Assembly (NCBI RefSeq): GCF_900100965.1
Contig: NZ_FMUJ01000002.1
Location: 989,869-1,053,868 of the forward strand
DNA: 64,000 bases
Reading direction: 5' to 3'
Source: Variovorax sp. EL159
GTDB lineage: Bacteria > Pseudomonadota > Gammaproteobacteria > Burkholderiales > Burkholderiaceae_C
Shown piece after piece: positions 7,780-16,876 of the stretch. A program made the position numbers and the translations under genes. Under the pieces are notes generated by a model that ran no database searches, was not told where the DNA came from, and saw nothing but the letters and a program-made list of their open reading frames with translations. The stretch's first letter is position 1, and each line of letters starts with the position of its first letter.

Positions 7780-8684
7780 GGTTCGATGTTGTCTGCGGCC
7801 AGAAAGCCGGACAGCGCATGCAGTCCGGCCCAGGGGGCCTCGGCACCGAGCGTGCGCGTGGCGACGCCGGTGGCACGCAGGGCCAGCGTGTAGCGCTGGG
7901 TGAGGGTGGATGAGCCGATCAGCACGACCTCGCCGGCCGCGTGCAGCGACTGCGTGCGCAGTTCTTCGCCGATCAGCAGGCCCGAGAGGTAGCTCGACAG
8001 CTCCTGCTTGGGCATGCGCTCGAACAAGGCGAGCGTGCGCGCGCCGAAGGCGTTGTGCAGCAGGCCATGGCCGTTCCCGGAGCGCGTCACGCCTTCGAGA
8101 AAAGCGGCTTCGTCGAGCGGCGCGGCCGCGTCGAGCGTGCGCGCAAGAATCGAATGCTGGCTCAGCAGCGCGTAGAACTCGCCCGTCATGTAGGTGCGAA
8201 AGCCGGTCACGCGGCCCTTGCTGACGGTGGCCCACTTGTTGTGGGTGCCGGGCAGCACGAAGACGCCATCGGCAAGGCCGGTGAGCGTCATCGCGCCGAA
8301 GATCTGCACTTCTTCGCCGCGCATCACGTCGGGCACGCCGTCATGCGCGTCGCTCAGGCCCGGCACGATCGCGATGCGCGCACCGGGAATGGCATCGATG
8401 CCGATGATCTTGCGGCCCACTTCGACGCGCCCCGCGGGGCAGGCGCAATACGGCGCCTCGACCCAGCCCTGCTTGCTGCCGGCCATGCCGGAGATCAGGC
8501 AGCGCGTGCCTTCGGCCTGCATCCAGTCGCCAAAAAGCGTTTGAAAAACGGCGGGGAACCCGCCTTCGGGCACGGTGAGGATGCCCCGCGCATCGCCGCG
8601 CTCTTCGAGCACTTTGCCGTCAGCGTCGAGCAGCGCGCCGCGCAGTGAACTTGTGCCCCAGTCGATTGCTACCAGTCTTGTCAT
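7776..8684 (-). CDS. dgoK: 2-dehydro-3-deoxygalactonokinase
   Basis: This 302-residue sugar-acid kinase phosphorylates 2-keto-3-deoxygalactonate with ATP. The N-terminal phosphate-binding segment LVAIDWGTSSLRGALLD and the internal FVLPGTHNKWATV (near residue 143) are characteristic of DgoK. The C-terminal LIGSSTLTQRYTLAL supplies the usual glycine/serine-rich nucleotide-binding turn. It begins one base after the dehydratase stop codon and overlaps dgoA by four bases, so the three form one operon. Confidence 0.93.
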   Translation of the reverse strand: MTRLVAIDWGTSSLRGALLDADGKVLEERGDARGILTVPEGGFPAVFQTLFGDWMQAEGTRCLISGMAGSKQGWVEAPYCACPAGRVEVGRKIIGIDAIPGARIAIVPGLSDAHDGVPDVMRGEEVQIFGAMTLTGLADGVFVLPGTHNKWATVSKGRVTGFRTYMTGEFYALLSQHSILARTLDAAAPLDEAAFLEGVTRSGNGHGLLHNAFGARTLALFERMPKQELSSYLSGLLIGEELRTQSLHAAGEVVLIGSSTLTQRYTLALRATGVATRTLGAEAPWAGLHALSGFLAADNIEP

Positions 8685-10421
8685 TCAATGATTGTCGCGC
8701 GGCACGAAGGCCCCGCGGCGACCACGAAGGAAGTTCAGGTCCGCGCCCTGGTCGGCTTGCAGCACCGTGTCGACGTAGAGCTTCCAGTAGCCCGAGTCGA
8801 GCGGCGCCTTGGGCGCCACCCACTTCTCGCGCCGGCGCGCCAGTTCTTCGTCGCTCACATGCAGGTGCAGCTTGCGGTTGGGCACGTCGAGCTCGACGAT
8901 GTCGCCGTCTTGCACCAATGCCAGCGGGCCGCCGGCGGCCGCCTCGGGCGCCGTGTGCAGCACCACGGTGCCATAGGCCGTGCCGCTCATGCGCGCATCG
9001 CTGATGCGGACCATGTCGGTGATGCCCTTGCGCAGCACCTTCGGCGGCAGCGGCATGTTGCCCGCTTCGGCCATGCCGGGGTAGCCCTTGGGGCCGCAGT
9101 TCTTGAGCACCATGATGCAGTGCTCGTCGATGTCGAGGTTCTCGTCGTCGATGCGCTTGTGCAGGTCGTCCGCGCTCTCGAACACCACCGCGCGGCCCTT
9201 GTGCACCAGCAACTCGGGCGTGGCCGCGCTGGGCTTGATGATCGCGCCGTTGGGCGCGAGGTTGCCACGCAGCACGCAGATGCCGGCCTTGTCCTTGAAG
9301 GGCTCGGCCTGCGTGCGGATGACCTGCGGGTTGTAGTTCTCGGCGTCCTTCACGTTCTCCCACACGCTCTGGCCGGTGACCGTGAGGATGTCCTTGTGCA
9401 GGTGATCCGCGATTTCCTTGATGACCACCGGCAGGCCGCCCGCGTAGCAGAAGTCTTCCATCAGGAACTGGCCCGAGGGCTGCAGGTTCACGAGGCAGGG
9501 CAGCTCGGAAGCGAGGCGGTCGAAGTCGTCGAGCGTCAGGTCGACACCGATGCGGCCCGCGATGGCCAGCAGGTGGATCACGAGATTGGTCGAGCCGCCG
9601 ATGGCCGCGTTGACCTTGATCGCGTTCTCGATCGCCTGGCGCGTGAGGATCTTCGACATGTTCATGTCTTCATGCACCATGCCGACGATGCGCCGGCCCG
9701 CCTGGCGCGCCAGCACGTTGCGGCGGCCATCGACGGCAGGGTAGGCCGCGTTGCCCGGCAGGCCGATGCCCAGCGCCTCGACCATGCTGGCCATGGTGCT
9801 CGCCGTGCCCATCGTCATGCAGTGGCCGTGGCTGCGGTGCATGCAGCTCTCGGCCTCGAAGAAGTCCTGCAGCTTGAGCGTGCCGGCGCGCACCTGCTCG
9901 CTCATCTGCCACACGCCGGTGCCCGAGCCCAGCTCCTGGCCGCGCCATTTGCCCGAGAGCATCGGGCCGCCCGACACGCCGATGGTCGGCAGGTCGACGC
10001 TGGCCGCGCCCATCATCAGCGCGGGCGTGGTCTTGTCGCAGCCCATGAGAAGCACCACGCCATCGAGTGGGTTGCCGCGAATGCTCTCTTCGACGTCCAT
10101 GCTCGCGAGGTTGCGATACAGCATGGCCGTGGGGCGCAGCAGCGTCTCGCCGAGCGACATCACGGGGAACTCGAGCGGGAAGCCGCCTGCCTCGTACACG
10201 CCGATCTTCACTTGCTCCGCGAGCGTGCGGAAGTGCGAGTTGCAGGGCGTGAGTTCGCTGAAGGTGTTGCAGATGCCGATGACCGGGCGACCGTCGAACT
10301 GGTCGTGCGGCACGCCCTTGCCCTTCATCCAGCTTCGGTAGATGAAGCCGTCGCGGTCGTTGCGGCCGAACCATTGCTGGCTGCGCAGTTCGCTGGTTTT
10401 TTTCTTGGGGATTGTGCTCAT
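8685..10421 (-). CDS. IlvD/Edd-family sugar-acid dehydratase (L-arabinonate/D-galactonate type)
   Basis: This 578-residue iron-sulfur dehydratase converts an aldonic acid to its 2-keto-3-deoxy derivative. Three cysteines fit the [2Fe-2S] ligands of the pentonate/hexonate dehydratases: C60 in TPCNSH, C128 in GCDKTTPA and C201 in HGHCMTMGT, with K130 as the likely metal-site lysine. Length and spacing match the L-arabinonate dehydratase group, characterised members of which also accept D-galactonate and D-fuconate. The following dgoK and dgoA genes point to D-galactonate here. The ATG at 10421 follows GGAGA; an in-frame ATG at 10457 is an alternative. The gene is divergent from a DgoR-like regulator. 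Confidence 0.9.
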   Translation of the reverse strand: MSTIPKKKTSELRSQQWFGRNDRDGFIYRSWMKGKGVPHDQFDGRPVIGICNTFSELTPCNSHFRTLAEQVKIGVYEAGGFPLEFPVMSLGETLLRPTAMLYRNLASMDVEESIRGNPLDGVVLLMGCDKTTPALMMGAASVDLPTIGVSGGPMLSGKWRGQELGSGTGVWQMSEQVRAGTLKLQDFFEAESCMHRSHGHCMTMGTASTMASMVEALGIGLPGNAAYPAVDGRRNVLARQAGRRIVGMVHEDMNMSKILTRQAIENAIKVNAAIGGSTNLVIHLLAIAGRIGVDLTLDDFDRLASELPCLVNLQPSGQFLMEDFCYAGGLPVVIKEIADHLHKDILTVTGQSVWENVKDAENYNPQVIRTQAEPFKDKAGICVLRGNLAPNGAIIKPSAATPELLVHKGRAVVFESADDLHKRIDDENLDIDEHCIMVLKNCGPKGYPGMAEAGNMPLPPKVLRKGITDMVRISDARMSGTAYGTVVLHTAPEAAAGGPLALVQDGDIVELDVPNRKLHLHVSDEELARRREKWVAPKAPLDSGYWKLYVDTVLQADQGADLNFLRGRRGAFVPRDNH

Positions 10422-10494
10422 GGGGTTTGTCTCCGATTGCTGATTTTGCGGCGTCAAACCTCAGGGTTTGTCCTGCCGGAGGGCAATTTCAATC

Positions 10495-10504
10495 ATCATA
10501 TGAT
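10495..10504. promoter_or_regulatory. Palindromic candidate operator between dehydratase and gntR genes
   Basis: ATCATATGAT is a perfect 10-bp AT-rich palindrome in the 147-bp divergent intergenic region, 74 bp from the dehydratase start and 65 bp from the regulator start. It could be a half-site cluster for the adjacent GntR protein. This is a suggestion from position and symmetry only. Confidence 0.35.
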
Positions 10505-10568
10505 AAGCGCGGAGGGCCTGCCAGAGCCTTGGTTTTTTGGAACGACGAGATACCGAAATTCACATCGC

Positions 10569-11312
10569 ATGGTCAAGAACATCCACGGTCGAACGCTCGA
10601 GCTGCTCGGTGAAGCCGTGGTGGCGGGGCGCTATGCGATCGGTGCGTCGATCCCTGCGGAGCCCATCCTGGGCGAAGAACTCGGCGTGAGCCGTACCGTG
10701 GTGCGCGAGGCCATCAAGTCGCTCGCGGCCAAGGGCCTGATCGTCACCGGGCCGAAGGTCGGCACGCGCGTGCTGCCCAAGGACAAGTGGAACTGGTTCG
10801 ACCCCGACGTCATCACCTGGCAGGCGCGCGCCGGACTCACGCCCGAGTTTCTGCGCGACCTGCAGGACTTGCGCCGCGTGGTGGAGCCCGCGGCGGTGCG
10901 CCTTGCGGCACAGCGCGCGCGCGCCGAAGACATCGAGGAAATCGAAGGCGCCTACGCGGGCATGAAAGACGCCATAGAGAACGGTGGCGACTACGTCACC
11001 TTCGACCTGCGCTTTCACAACGGCCTGCTGAACGCCGCGCACAACCGCATGCTCGCGCAGATGAGCAAGGCGCTCAACGCGCTGCTGCGCACCAGCTTCG
11101 AGATCTCAACGGCCAAGCCCGATGGGCCGGCGCTCTCGCTGCCGATGCATCGCGCGGTGCTCGATGCGGTGATCGCGCACGAGCCAGCCAAGGCCGAGCG
11201 CGCGGTCATCCGGCTCATCGACGGCGCGCGCCAGGACATCGAAGACGTGCTCGGCTCGCGCCGGCGCTTGCCGCGTCTGAGCAGGCCACCGCCCAGGCTC
11301 AAGGGCGGCTAG
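10569..11312 (+). CDS. FadR/DgoR-like GntR-family transcriptional regulator
   Basis: This 247-residue regulator has an N-terminal winged helix (about 1-70, with GEELGVSRTVVREAIKSLAA at 35-54) and a C-terminal FCD ligand domain. That domain has metal-site candidates D146 and H150 (FDLRFHNGLLNAAHN) and H194. The layout and wording, for example KWNWFDPDVITWQ after the wing, resemble the galactonate repressor DgoR. It probably represses the divergent dehydratase-dgoK-dgoA-aldolase operon and perhaps the downstream ABC importer, responding to a sugar acid. The start at 10569 gives the usual N-terminus, though the ribosome site is weak; an upstream in-frame ATG lies at 10500. Confidence 0.88.
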   Translation: MVKNIHGRTLELLGEAVVAGRYAIGASIPAEPILGEELGVSRTVVREAIKSLAAKGLIVTGPKVGTRVLPKDKWNWFDPDVITWQARAGLTPEFLRDLQDLRRVVEPAAVRLAAQRARAEDIEEIEGAYAGMKDAIENGGDYVTFDLRFHNGLLNAAHNRMLAQMSKALNALLRTSFEISTAKPDGPALSLPMHRAVLDAVIAHEPAKAERAVIRLIDGARQDIEDVLGSRRRLPRLSRPPPRLKGG

Positions 11313-11415
11313 GCACCCTGGCGCCGCCTAGGCGTTTGTCCGCAGTTCGCATCCGGTTCTTTCACCCTACGCTCGCGCCCCGAGCAATTTCCACCCAAGA
11401 AGAAGGAGACAAACC

Positions 11416-12798
11416 ATGAAACTCGTCAAGTCGCTGATCGCGCCGACGCTGGTCGCGCTGGGTCTGATAGCCGCGGGCAACGCCGCGGCGCAGGAGAAGC
11501 TCACCGTCTGGTGGGTCAAGGGCTTCTACAAGGCGGAAGACGACGCCTTGTTCGCCGCCATCAAGAAGTTCGAGGAGAAGAACAAGAACGTGAAGATCGA
11601 GCTGTCGCAGTACCCGGTGCAGGACATGATCCCGAAGACCGTGTCCGCGCTCGACTCCGGCAGCCCGCCCGACGTGGCATACGCCGACGTGTACGACTTC
11701 CAGGTCACGGGCAAGTGGGCCTACGACGGCAAGCTCGAAGACATCGGCAGCGTGCTCACGCCCATGAAGGACCGCTTCGCGCCAAACACGCTGGAGACCA
11801 CGTACCTCTACAACAACCAGACGAAGGCCAAGGCCTACTACGCCTTCCCGATCAAGCAGCAGACGATGCATATCGAGTACTGGATCGACATGCTCGCCGA
11901 GGCCGGCTTCAAGGAGTCCGACGTGCCCACCAACTGGAAGGACTACTGGTCCTTCTGGTGCGACAAGGTGCAGCCCGGCAGCCGCAAGGCAACGGGCAAG
12001 CGCACCTTCGGCATCGGCCAGCCGATGGGCGTGGATTCGAGCGACGCCTTCTATTCGTTCCTGACCTTCATGGACGCCTACAACGTCAAGCTGGTGGACG
12101 ACAACGGCAAGTTGCTGGTCGATGACCCGAAGGTGCGCACCGGCCTGATCGGCGCCATGACCGACTACACCGCGCCGTACACCAAGGGCTGCACGCCGCC
12201 GTCGTCGACGAGCTGGAAAGACCCGGACAACAACGTCGCGTTCCACAACAAGACGACCGTGATGACGCACAACGCGACCATCTCCATCGCCGCCAAGTGG
12301 CTCGACGATTCGACCAACGCCTCGCTCACGCCCGAGCAGCGCGAGGAAGCGCGCAAGAACTACACCGAGCGCATCCGCACGGCCGGTTTTCCGAACAAGC
12401 CCGATGGCAGCAAGATGGTCTACCGCACGGCGGTGAAGACGGGCGTGGTGTTCAAGGACGCCAAGAACAAGGCGCGCGCCAAGGAGTTCGTGGCCTTCCT
12501 GCTGCAGGAAGAAAACCTCACGCCGTACGTCGAGGGCTCGCTGGGTCGCTGGTTCCCCGTCACCAAGGCCGCGCAGCAGCGCGACTTCTGGAAGGCCGAC
12601 CCGCATCGCCTGTCGGTCTACAACCAGTACGCCGCCGGCACCGTGACCTTCGAGTTCACCAAGAACTACAAGTTCACCGTGCTGAACAACGAGAACGTGT
12701 GGGCCAAGACCATGAGCCGCATCGTCACCGACAAGGTGCCGGTGGACAAGGCGGTCGACGAGATGATCGCGCGCATCAAGACGGTGGCGGCGCAGTAA
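11416..12798 (+). CDS. Sugar ABC transporter substrate-binding protein
   Basis: This 460-residue periplasmic protein of the carbohydrate-binding family 1 has a cleavable signal peptide (about 1-25, AAGNAAAQ). The mature start EKLTVWWVKGFY is typical of sugar-binding proteins, and the chain is rich in tryptophan and tyrosine, as expected for sugar stacking. A strong AAGAAGGAGA site precedes the ATG. Two permeases and an ATPase follow directly, giving a complete importer. Its position beside the galactonate-type genes suggests a galactose-, arabinose- or fucose-related sugar, or an oligosaccharide; the exact ligand is open. Confidence 0.9.
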   Translation: MKLVKSLIAPTLVALGLIAAGNAAAQEKLTVWWVKGFYKAEDDALFAAIKKFEEKNKNVKIELSQYPVQDMIPKTVSALDSGSPPDVAYADVYDFQVTGKWAYDGKLEDIGSVLTPMKDRFAPNTLETTYLYNNQTKAKAYYAFPIKQQTMHIEYWIDMLAEAGFKESDVPTNWKDYWSFWCDKVQPGSRKATGKRTFGIGQPMGVDSSDAFYSFLTFMDAYNVKLVDDNGKLLVDDPKVRTGLIGAMTDYTAPYTKGCTPPSSTSWKDPDNNVAFHNKTTVMTHNATISIAAKWLDDSTNASLTPEQREEARKNYTERIRTAGFPNKPDGSKMVYRTAVKTGVVFKDAKNKARAKEFVAFLLQEENLTPYVEGSLGRWFPVTKAAQQRDFWKADPHRLSVYNQYAAGTVTFEFTKNYKFTVLNNENVWAKTMSRIVTDKVPVDKAVDEMIARIKTVAAQ

Positions 12799-12838
12799 GC
12801 CCACGGCACGGCATCACCCACACCAGCGGCTTCTTCGC

Positions 12839-13720
12839 ATGAGCTCTACCGCCACTGCCACCGCCGCGCCGTCCCCGGCGCCTGTTGTCAATCCCGGAGC
12901 ACGGCATGCGCGCTGGCAGTTCTGGGGCGCGGTGATGGTCGTGCCCTACCTGCTGGTGTTCGTGGTGTTCGTGCTCTATCCGGTGGGGTACGGGCTGTGG
13001 CTCGCGCGCCATCCGCAAAGCTACGTGAAGCTGGTCGAAGACCCGATCTTCTTCCGCTCGGTGATCAACACGGCCGTGTTCCTGGTCGTGGCGATCAATC
13101 TCAAGATGCTCGTGGCACTCGTGCTGTCGGGCTTCTTCGTGACCTCGCGCTGGTGGATCAAGATCGTCTCGGCGATCTTCATCCTGCCATGGGCGATGCC
13201 GTCGATCCCGACCATCCTGTCGATCCGCTTCATGCTCAACCCCGAGTGGGGCGTGATCAACAGCACCATCTTTCGCCTGACCGGCGCCGATGGGCCCAAC
13301 TGGCTGAACGACCCTGCGCTGGCACTGGCCTTCGCGATGGTGGTGCACGTGTGGAAGTCGCTGCCGTTCTGGACGCTGATCCTGGTGGCGGGGCGACTGG
13401 CCATACCAACGGAGCAGTACGAGGCCGCGTCGGTGGACGGTGCCTCGTCGTGGCAGAAGTTCCGCTTCGTGAGCTGGCCGGCGCTCAAGACGCTCTACAT
13501 CACCTCGCTCATTCTTTCGATGATCTGGACGCTGGGCGATTTCAACAGCGTGTACCTGCTGACCGGTGGCGGCCCCGCCGACCTGACGCACGTGCTGGCC
13601 ACGCTGGGCATCCGCTACCTGCGGCTCGACCAGGTCGACTTGTCGATGGCATCCATCGTGGTGGCATTGCCGCTCGTGCTGCCCCTTGTGTACTTCATGA
13701 TGAAGAGGCTTTCGAAATGA
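12839..13720 (+). CDS. Sugar ABC transporter permease (MalF/UgpA type)
   Basis: This 293-residue inner-membrane permease has about six transmembrane helices and the cytoplasmic EAA coupling loop EAASVDGA at 195-202, followed by the conserved glycine-less WP segment. It forms the membrane channel with the next permease. An alanine/proline/threonine-rich cytoplasmic leader precedes the first helix. It starts 40 bp after the binding-protein gene, and its stop overlaps the next start. Confidence 0.9.
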   Translation: MSSTATATAAPSPAPVVNPGARHARWQFWGAVMVVPYLLVFVVFVLYPVGYGLWLARHPQSYVKLVEDPIFFRSVINTAVFLVVAINLKMLVALVLSGFFVTSRWWIKIVSAIFILPWAMPSIPTILSIRFMLNPEWGVINSTIFRLTGADGPNWLNDPALALAFAMVVHVWKSLPFWTLILVAGRLAIPTEQYEAASVDGASSWQKFRFVSWPALKTLYITSLILSMIWTLGDFNSVYLLTGGGPADLTHVLATLGIRYLRLDQVDLSMASIVVALPLVLPLVYFMMKRLSK

Positions 13721-14568
13721 AGCGCTGGACCTTCAAGGCCGTGGCGACCGAGGCCAAGCTGCTGCTGATCGGCATTCCGGTGCTGCTGTGGACGCTGATC
13801 CCGGTCTATCACATGGTGCTGTTCGCGATCTCGTCGAAAGACTCGGCGACCTCGGGCCATCTGTGGCCCAAGAACCCGACGCTGGACAACTTCCGCATCG
13901 TGTTCCAGCAGAAGCACTTCTACCTCGACCACTTCTGGCTGCAGCTGTGGAACTCGCTGGTGATCGCGCTGTCGGTGGGGGCGCTCACGCTGCTGGTGGC
14001 GACCACGGCCGCCTTCGCGATCAGCCGGCTGCGCGTGAGGGGTGGCCGCACGGTGATGAACCTGGCGCTCTTCACCTACTTCATTCCCGCCGCCTTCCTG
14101 GCCGTGCCCATGTACAAGACGATGGGCAACTACGGGCTGCTCAACAGCCAGTGGGCGCTGATCCTGGCGATGGTGACGATCGCTTCGCCGTACTGCATCT
14201 GGGTGCTCAAGCAGGCCTCCGACAAGCTGCCCTACGAGCTGGACGAAGCCGCGCGCATGGACGGCGCCTCGCCGTTGCAGCTGTTCCGCCTCGTGTACCT
14301 GCCGCTGATGGTGCCGTCGCTGGTGGCCGTGGGGACGTATTCGCTGCTGCTGGCGTGGAACGAGTACCTCTATGCCTTCCTGCTGCTGTCGAACGACAAG
14401 AGCGTGACGCTGGCCGTGGCGCTGGGCAACTTCCTGTCGGCCGACGATTCGCCATGGGAACTGCTGATGGCCACCGGGCTGATCTACGCACTGCCGCCCG
14501 CGGCCATCTACTACGCATTCAAGCGCTACATGGTCGGCGGCCTGACTGCCGGCGCCGTCAAGAGCTGA
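13717..14568 (+). CDS. Sugar ABC transporter permease (MalG/UgpE type)
   Basis: This 283-residue inner-membrane permease has about six helices and an EAA loop, LDEAARMDGASPLQLF, in the C-terminal half. It is the partner of the preceding permease. The ATG at 13717 overlaps the previous stop codon by four bases (ATGA), so the two subunits are translationally coupled for equal production. The protein ends in a short basic tail, GGLTAGAVKS, typical of the MalG/UgpE group. Confidence 0.92.
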   Translation: MKRWTFKAVATEAKLLLIGIPVLLWTLIPVYHMVLFAISSKDSATSGHLWPKNPTLDNFRIVFQQKHFYLDHFWLQLWNSLVIALSVGALTLLVATTAAFAISRLRVRGGRTVMNLALFTYFIPAAFLAVPMYKTMGNYGLLNSQWALILAMVTIASPYCIWVLKQASDKLPYELDEAARMDGASPLQLFRLVYLPLMVPSLVAVGTYSLLLAWNEYLYAFLLLSNDKSVTLAVALGNFLSADDSPWELLMATGLIYALPPAAIYYAFKRYMVGGLTAGAVKS

Positions 14569-14587
14569 ACGATTTCAGGGACAACAC

Positions 14588-15658
14588 ATGGCATCCGTAT
14601 CCTTTCGCAATATCCAGAAATCCTTCGGCAAGGTCCAGATCATCAAGGGCCTGGGCTTCGACATCACCGATGGCGAGTTCGTGGTGCTGGTCGGCCCCTC
14701 GGGCTGCGGCAAGTCGACATTGCTGCGCATGCTCGCCGGCCTGGAAGACATCAGCGGCGGCGAGATCATGATCGACGGCCGTGTGGTCAATGACCTCGAA
14801 TCGAAGGACCGGGACATTGCGATGGTCTTCCAGAGCTACGCGCTTTATCCGCACATGACGGTGGGCGAGAACATGGGCTTCAGCCTGCGGCTGCGCAACG
14901 CCGAGAAGTCGGTGACCGACGAGCGCGTGGCGCGGGCCGCGAAAATTCTCAACCTCGATGCGCTGCTCGGGCGCTATCCGCGCGAGCTGTCGGGCGGGCA
15001 GCGCCAGCGCGTGGCCATGGGTCGCGCCATCGTGCGCGACCCGAAGGTGTTCTTGTTCGACGAGCCGTTGTCGAACCTCGACGCCAAGCTGCGCGTGGCG
15101 ATGCGCGCCGAGATCAAGGCGCTGCACCAGCGCCTGAAGACCACCACCGTGTACGTGACGCACGACCAGATCGAGGCCATGACCATGGCCGACCGCATCG
15201 TCGTGATGCACGACGGCATCGTCGAGCAGATCGGTACGCCGCTCGATCTGTACGACCGGCCGGACAACCTGTTCGTCGCGCAGTTCATCGGCTCGCCGTC
15301 GATGAACGTCATCGAAGGCACGGTGCGGCGCTCAGGCGGCGATTGCTGGGTCGAGGCGCAGGGCGCACGCTGGCCCGTGGCCATGGGGGCCTCGGCGCCC
15401 GATGGCCAGCCGGTGCACTACGGCATCCGGCCCGGCGACATCACGCTGGGCGGCGGCTCGCACGGCGTGGAAGCGAAGGTGATCGTGGTCGAGCCCACCG
15501 GCGCCGAGACCGAACTGCTGGTGCAGGTCGGCGAGGCCAAGCTGGTGCTGGCCGTCCATGGCCGCGTCGATGCCCGACCCGACGAGACCGTGCGGCTCGC
15601 GATCGACGCCGAGAGCGTGCACCTGTTCGACCGGCAGACCGGCCGGCGCCTGGGCTGA
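14588..15658 (+). CDS. Sugar ABC transporter ATP-binding protein (UgpC/MsmK type)
   Basis: This 356-residue ATPase powers the importer. The Walker A GPSGCGKST is at 36-44, the Q-loop at FQSYALYPHM, the signature LSGGQ at 134-138, Walker B VFLFDEP at 154-160 and the switch histidine in YVTHDQIEAMT. The C-terminal third is the TOBE/OB-fold regulatory domain found in MalK and UgpC. It is 19 bp after the second permease and closes the operon. Some ATPases of this group serve several sugar importers. Confidence 0.93.
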   Translation: MASVSFRNIQKSFGKVQIIKGLGFDITDGEFVVLVGPSGCGKSTLLRMLAGLEDISGGEIMIDGRVVNDLESKDRDIAMVFQSYALYPHMTVGENMGFSLRLRNAEKSVTDERVARAAKILNLDALLGRYPRELSGGQRQRVAMGRAIVRDPKVFLFDEPLSNLDAKLRVAMRAEIKALHQRLKTTTVYVTHDQIEAMTMADRIVVMHDGIVEQIGTPLDLYDRPDNLFVAQFIGSPSMNVIEGTVRRSGGDCWVEAQGARWPVAMGASAPDGQPVHYGIRPGDITLGGGSHGVEAKVIVVEPTGAETELLVQVGEAKLVLAVHGRVDARPDETVRLAIDAESVHLFDRQTGRRLG

Positions 15659-15677
15659 CCGGCCCCGGTCGCGGTGC

Positions 15678-16718
15678 TCAGGCCGTGCGCAGCCGCAGCA
15701 GCGCGCGTACGAACCCGTGGTCTGAGCGCGAGCGGTCGCGCCCTTCGTGCAGGTGGTCGTTGAAGTAATCGACCCGCCGCACGTCGCCCAGGCTGTGGCG
15801 GCTGTTCGCGATGAACTCCTCGCTCACCAGGATCTGGTCGAGCACCTCCGGAAAGCCCTGGTGGATGTGCGAATAGGCCACGTCCTTCTTCAGTGCCGAC
15901 TCGCCCTGCATCTCGTAGGCGTTGAACAGCGCCACGTCGCGCGCGGACTTGTCGTACGCGACATCGGAGGTTGCCGCCACCAGTTGCGTGGTTACGCTGT
16001 GCGGGTTGTCGTTGAAGTCGCCCATCACCACCAGCGGCGTGTTCGTGCCTTGCAGCAGGTCGATGACGAGGCAGCGCAGGGCCGCGGCTTCGGCACCGCG
16101 CATCAGCAGCGAGCGCAACGAGGCCATCGCGCCCACCTTGCGGTCGTCGCGGTCTTCGAGGTGGTTGCCCTGCGCGTCCTGCAGGAACTTCGGCCGCTTG
16201 GACTTCAGGTGCACCGTCAGCACATGCACCTGCTGGCCGTGCTTCATGCGCAGCGTGGCCAGGAGGGGCGGGCGCTCGAAGCGGGTGTGCGCGCCCAGGC
16301 CCGGCACTTCGACGCCGAAGCCCGGAGGGAAATCGACGAAAGACTCGATGTGATCGACCTGCAGCCGCGTCGCGATGCCCACGCGCGGCGTGCCCTGCGC
16401 ACCCGGCCTTGCAGGCGTGCCCGCGGGGCTGCCGGGCGGCGGCGTGTTCTCGGCGCCCGGTACCGAGACGAAGTCGTAGCGCAACCCGCTGCGCGCGATG
16501 GCGGCCTTGAGCGCCGCTTCGTCCCAGACCTCCTGCACCGCGAGCACATCGGCATTGAGCGCGTGGAAGCGCTCGCCGGTCCAGTCGATCTTTCGCTCGT
16601 ACTCGCGCTCGGTGTAGGCGTCCTGGTTCTCGTAGTACACGCGATTGGGGTTCGCGAGGTTCAGGAGGTTGCAGGTGGCTACGAAGAGGGTGGCGTAGTT
16701 GGGTGGGATGTATTGCAT
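15678..16718 (-). CDS. Endonuclease/exonuclease/phosphatase-fold protein
   Basis: This 346-residue protein has the DNase I-like metal-dependent hydrolase fold. Visible motifs are ATCNLLNLA near 14-22, the catalytic glutamate E63 in AVQEVWDE, VLTVHLKSKRP in the middle, VVMGDFNDNP, and SDHGFVRALL at the C-terminus. Members cut nucleic acids, lipids or sugar phosphates, so the substrate is open. There is no signal peptide. The ATG at 16718 is used although its ribosome site is weak. The in-frame extension to 16775 runs into the upstream terminator and looks non-coding. It converges with the sugar ABC operon. Confidence 0.82.
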   Translation of the reverse strand: MQYIPPNYATLFVATCNLLNLANPNRVYYENQDAYTEREYERKIDWTGERFHALNADVLAVQEVWDEAALKAAIARSGLRYDFVSVPGAENTPPPGSPAGTPARPGAQGTPRVGIATRLQVDHIESFVDFPPGFGVEVPGLGAHTRFERPPLLATLRMKHGQQVHVLTVHLKSKRPKFLQDAQGNHLEDRDDRKVGAMASLRSLLMRGAEAAALRCLVIDLLQGTNTPLVVMGDFNDNPHSVTTQLVAATSDVAYDKSARDVALFNAYEMQGESALKKDVAYSHIHQGFPEVLDQILVSEEFIANSRHSLGDVRRVDYFNDHLHEGRDRSRSDHGFVRALLRLRTA

Positions 16719-16760
16719 GGCGCAACGATTGTGGCCCGGGTATGGCGCCGCCGCATCAGC

Positions 16761-16787
16761 AAAGAAAAAGGGCACCGAAGTGCCCTT
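16761..16787 (-). terminator. Intrinsic terminator downstream of the orphan gene
   Basis: Read on the minus strand, the stem AAGGGCAC, loop TTCG and GTGCCCTT is followed by TTTCTTT. This is a classic rho-independent terminator. It lies 89 bp after the low-G+C gene at 16877-17536. The same stem-loop recurs at 17638-17659. Confidence 0.85.
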
Positions 16788-16876
16788 GCTCAGGTTTCGG
16801 GCAGGCGTGCTGCCATGGATATCAACGACCGAGCGAGCGATTGCCGTTTGGACGGCGATGCAACGGTCCCAGGGTT

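Noticed and set aside
8688-11312. An 874-codon plus-strand open frame across the dehydratase and regulator genes
   Set aside because: Only its last 248 codons (10569-11312) make sense, as the GntR regulator. The remainder is antisense to the dehydratase and results from high G+C codon bias.
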